Assembly: GCA_910584255.1 (NCBI GenBank)
Contig: CAJTXV010000006.1
Location: forward strand, 1-64,000
DNA from: an uncultured Bacilli bacterium
GTDB lineage: Bacteria > Bacillota_I > Bacilli_A > RF39 > UBA660
Length of the DNA stretch: 64,000 nt
Direction: 5' to 3'
Part shown: positions 62,025 to 64,000 of the stretch, piece by piece
Layout: each line of letters begins with the position of its first letter
Numbering within the stretch: position 1 is the stretch's first letter
Made by a program: the position numbers and the translations under genes
The notes under the pieces: generated by a model
The model's database searches: none
What the model was told of the DNA's origin: nothing
The model's input: the letters and a program-made list of their open reading frames with translations, nothing else

Positions 62025-62072
62025 ATTTTACCATACAAATATATTTAATGCCAACATCCTATATACATGTAT
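62025..62072 (-). promoter_or_regulatory. Promoter and palindrome of the dinJ-yafQ module
   Basis: TTGGCA (62054-62049), 18-base spacer and TAAAAT with TGG extension (62030-62025) on the minus strand. The perfect palindrome ATACATGTAT (62063-62072) just upstream is a plausible antitoxin operator. Confidence 0.55.
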
Positions 62073-62181
62073 CTTTATATTGTGTATTATGTATTATATC
62101 CTTTGAATACTAAAAATATACCTATTTAATTTCTCGTTATATTTTAAGAATTTTAGTACTAATTCTTTTTTCTAAATCTGC

Positions 62182-62251
62182 TTGTATGAAAGATGGCTTT
62201 TTTTACCAAACAAAAACTAGTTTTGTTTTTATAACTAGTTTTATTGTTCTT
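62182..62251. repeat. Direct repeat, copy B
   Basis: Partner of the repeat at 61318-61386. Here it is in its natural place, covering the final codons and the terminator (AAAACTAGTT / AACTAGTTTT plus T-run, minus strand) of the thioredoxin-like gene. Confidence 0.85.
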
Positions 62252-62852
62252 CTATTGGTTCTTCTTCTACTTTTGTTTTTCTTCTTGCATAAATAATTAG
62301 AGAAATAATTAGAATAAATCCACCAATCACTAGAATATCTGTGATACCAAATGTTCTTTTGTAATTTATGGCTTCTATTACTATATCATTTTTGTTTTTG
62401 TTTTCATATTCTTCTTGAATTGCTTCATAAATCTCTTCATTTAATGATTCAGAATATCCTGACCAAGAGTGTTTTCCTATTACAATATAAGGAACACCCC
62501 CCGCATCATCACCTAATTTTCTAGCAACTCTTTCTAATAATTTTTGATTATTAGGGTGATTTACTTGATCCCAGACTTCATAAGAGATTAAATTAAAATA
62601 TTTTCCATATTCTTCAGTCATTGCCTCTAAATAAGTTAAAAACTCATAACAGTGAGAACAGCCAGAACCACGGAATAAATAAATATTAGCTTTCTCTTCA
62701 CTTTCTTTATAATCTGGGTGGTTAAAGTTAATATTTTCTTCCTGACAAGCTTCTTGTAGTCCTGTAGAAATATAATCTTCTGGTTTTGCAAGACAAGTAG
62801 TTGGTATTATTAAAATACTTAGTAATAGAAATACTATAATTCTTTTATTCAC
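62241..62852 (-). CDS. Thioredoxin-like membrane protein
   Basis: A 203-residue exported protein: signal peptide (1-22), thioredoxin-like domain with active site FRGSGCSHCYEF (CSHC) and cis-Pro in GGVPYIVIGKH, then a C-terminal transmembrane helix (ILVIGGFILIISLIIYA) and a basic/acidic tail. Closely related to the protein at 32885-33394 (shared YGKYFNLISYEVWD-type block) but anchored at the other end. Start overlaps the TPR gene's stop (ATGA). Confidence 0.87.
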   Translation of the reverse strand: MNKRIIVFLLLSILIIPTTCLAKPEDYISTGLQEACQEENINFNHPDYKESEEKANIYLFRGSGCSHCYEFLTYLEAMTEEYGKYFNLISYEVWDQVNHPNNQKLLERVARKLGDDAGGVPYIVIGKHSWSGYSESLNEEIYEAIQEEYENKNKNDIVIEAINYKRTFGITDILVIGGFILIISLIIYARRKTKVEEEPIEEQ

Positions 62853-64000
62853 TTCTTTTTCTCTCCTTCTTTTAAAAATTCTTTTAGAAAATCATGTTCT
62901 TTGTCATATTGTTTTAAAATTTTATTTCCATAACTTTTGAATCCTATTTTATAATAACAAATCCCACGAATGATTTCCATAGTTTCTGATATAAATTTTT
63001 CTTTTTTTAATTTTTTGATTTTAAAAAGTGCCCTTTTATAATTTTTTCTTTTATAATCTGAAATCACAATTAAAAGTAAATCCTCTTTCTTCTTTGTATC
63101 TTGATATAATTCTACGGCTAGTTGGTGAGAGGTTTCTAAATCTTCTTTATTTTCTGAAAGTTGATAATTATAAATCCATTCACGTTTTAAAAGACGATTC
63201 ATCATTCCAAGCTTCTCTGCCTTTTTAAGACACTTCTTTGCTTGTTCTCTATCTCCCATACGATTTAAAATAGATCCTTCTTTTAGAATATTCTCTTTAT
63301 TGATTCCTTCTATTTCTTGAATTTCTTTTTGATAAAGTAAAGCTTTTTCTAAATGGAAATCTTCTCTATTTTTTGCATATTGACATTCTAAAAATACTTT
63401 TTTGTATAGATACAGTAATCTAGGAATAAATTTTTTATTCTTTTCTAACATGGATTCTAATTCAGAAACCCTATTTTCCTTTTCTAAGATGTCTAAATAT
63501 AGTTCTAAGAACCAGGCATCCTTTTCCTTTGATAGATTAATTTGATTCATCCATTTCCTCATATCGCTGATTTCATCTAGTTCTAAGGAGCATTTTACTA
63601 AGTGTCCATAAGTATAAGACTCTTTTTCAGAAACGTTTAAAAAAAATTCTTTCGCAACTTTATAATTTCCTAACATTTCATGACAAACCCCAACTTCGTA
63701 AGAATAACGGTTTAAATCCATTTCTGTATTATTTATATCAATCTGATTATATTTTTCTAAGGCCTCTTCATATTCATCTAATTGTAAAAGGCAAGTTCCA
63801 AGTTCTAATAAAACCCAATCATCATTTGGAATCCACTTGATGGCATTTTCTAATGCTTCTTTTTCTTCTTTCAGTTTTCCTAATTGTTTATAATTCCAAG
63901 CGAGATCACAATAAATTAAAGGATGTTCATCTATTTGTTTCGACTTTTTTAAATATGTAATTGCCTTTTGATAATTTTCCTGATCACTTTCTACTTTGGC
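62849..64000 (-). CDS. TPR-repeat protein (partial, runs off the window)
   Basis: The reading frame is open to the window edge, so the ATG at 63721 is internal and the true start lies beyond 64000. At least 383 codons are visible. The pattern (YQKAITYLKKSKQIDEHPLIYCDLAWNYKQLGK, W..LG.CLLQLDEYEEALEKY, YEVGVCHEMLGNYKVAKEFF) shows tandem TPR-like helical hairpins. No signal peptide or catalytic domain is visible in this part. Likely a cytoplasmic protein-interaction scaffold. Confidence 0.8.
   Translation of the reverse strand, partial: AKVESDQENYQKAITYLKKSKQIDEHPLIYCDLAWNYKQLGKLKEEKEALENAIKWIPNDDWVLLELGTCLLQLDEYEEALEKYNQIDINNTEMDLNRYSYEVGVCHEMLGNYKVAKEFFLNVSEKESYTYGHLVKCSLELDEISDMRKWMNQINLSKEKDAWFLELYLDILEKENRVSELESMLEKNKKFIPRLLYLYKKVFLECQYAKNREDFHLEKALLYQKEIQEIEGINKENILKEGSILNRMGDREQAKKCLKKAEKLGMMNRLLKREWIYNYQLSENKEDLETSHQLAVELYQDTKKKEDLLLIVISDYKRKNYKRALFKIKKLKKEKFISETMEIIRGICYYKIGFKSYGNKILKQYDKEHDFLKEFLKEGEKKK

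Noticed and set aside
62849..63721. Complete 290-residue TPR protein starting at ATG 63721
   Set aside because: The same frame continues without stop to the window edge and keeps encoding TPR-like sequence, so this ATG is internal.
1..64000. Recoding of TGA as tryptophan (Mycoplasma-like code)
   Set aside because: TGA ends genes in sensible places (for example the overlap ATGA pairs at 44791, 41969 and 62849), and conserved Trp positions use TGG.

Overview
The window is AT-rich DNA from a low-GC, Gram-positive bacterium, most likely an uncultured gut Firmicute (Bacilli/Erysipelotrichales/RF39-like). The basis is strong GGAGG-type ribosome sites, standard use of TGA as stop, LytR-CpsA-Psr and CpsBCD-type wall/capsule proteins, a Bce-type peptide-detoxification module and signal-peptide-rich surface proteins. 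No rRNA or tRNA genes were seen. Almost every gene lies on the minus strand; the clear native plus-strand gene is at 36270-36902, and the only other plus-strand coding sequence is a dead insertion sequence. Many starts were moved from the longest reading frame to an internal ATG/GTG with a good Shine-Dalgarno (SD) site.

Layout. (1) 0-10.3 kb: secreted proteins built from a cohesin-like domain, cadherin-like beta-sandwich repeats, a BIG2 domain, dockerin modules and membrane anchors, suggesting a cohesin/dockerin surface assembly without any enzyme in view. (2) 10.4-11.9 kb: a decayed ISLre2-type insertion sequence. (3) 12-20 kb: housekeeping and accessory genes (short-chain dehydrogenase, alpha/beta hydrolase, RdgB), the CpsC-CpsD-CpsB tyrosine-kinase/phosphatase operon, a flavoprotein and an ORF6N gene with a decayed tandem copy. 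(4) 20-29.7 kb: LCP ligase and an exopolysaccharide cluster (priming sugar transferase, two GT4 glycosyltransferases, HprK-like kinase, Wzy, Wzx, acyltransferase), with a strong terminator hairpin inside the operon. (5) 29.8-36.9 kb: ECF sigma/anti-sigma-like pair, an ATPase plus Toprim/RloB-like pair that may be antiphage defence, an arylsulfotransferase with a thioredoxin-like partner, and a membrane-tethered XRE regulator divergent from a secreted protein. (6) 36.9-46.5 kb: VanZ-RDD protein, BceAB-BceSR-type module, two FAD oxidoreductases and a YxeA-like protein that shares the bceAB operator. (7) 46.5-51 kb: a large coiled-coil protein, CarD, and another cadherin-like surface protein. (8) 51-61.3 kb: an Rhs/YD polymorphic toxin locus: TcdE-type holin, phage collar-domain protein, a 2036-residue Rhs toxin, a DUF2691 immunity protein, a displaced orphan core with a GIY-YIG-like tip, two further immunity-like genes and a 97-bp Rhs scar. 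(9) 61.3-64 kb: a DinJ-YafQ cassette with a decayed toxin between 69-bp direct repeats, then a thioredoxin-like membrane protein and a TPR protein that runs off the window.

The most notable system is the holin - collar protein - Rhs toxin - immunity locus. The Rhs protein has no signal peptide and sits behind a holin of the TcdE family, which suggests holin-assisted release, and downstream orphan cassettes show how the toxin tip could be exchanged.
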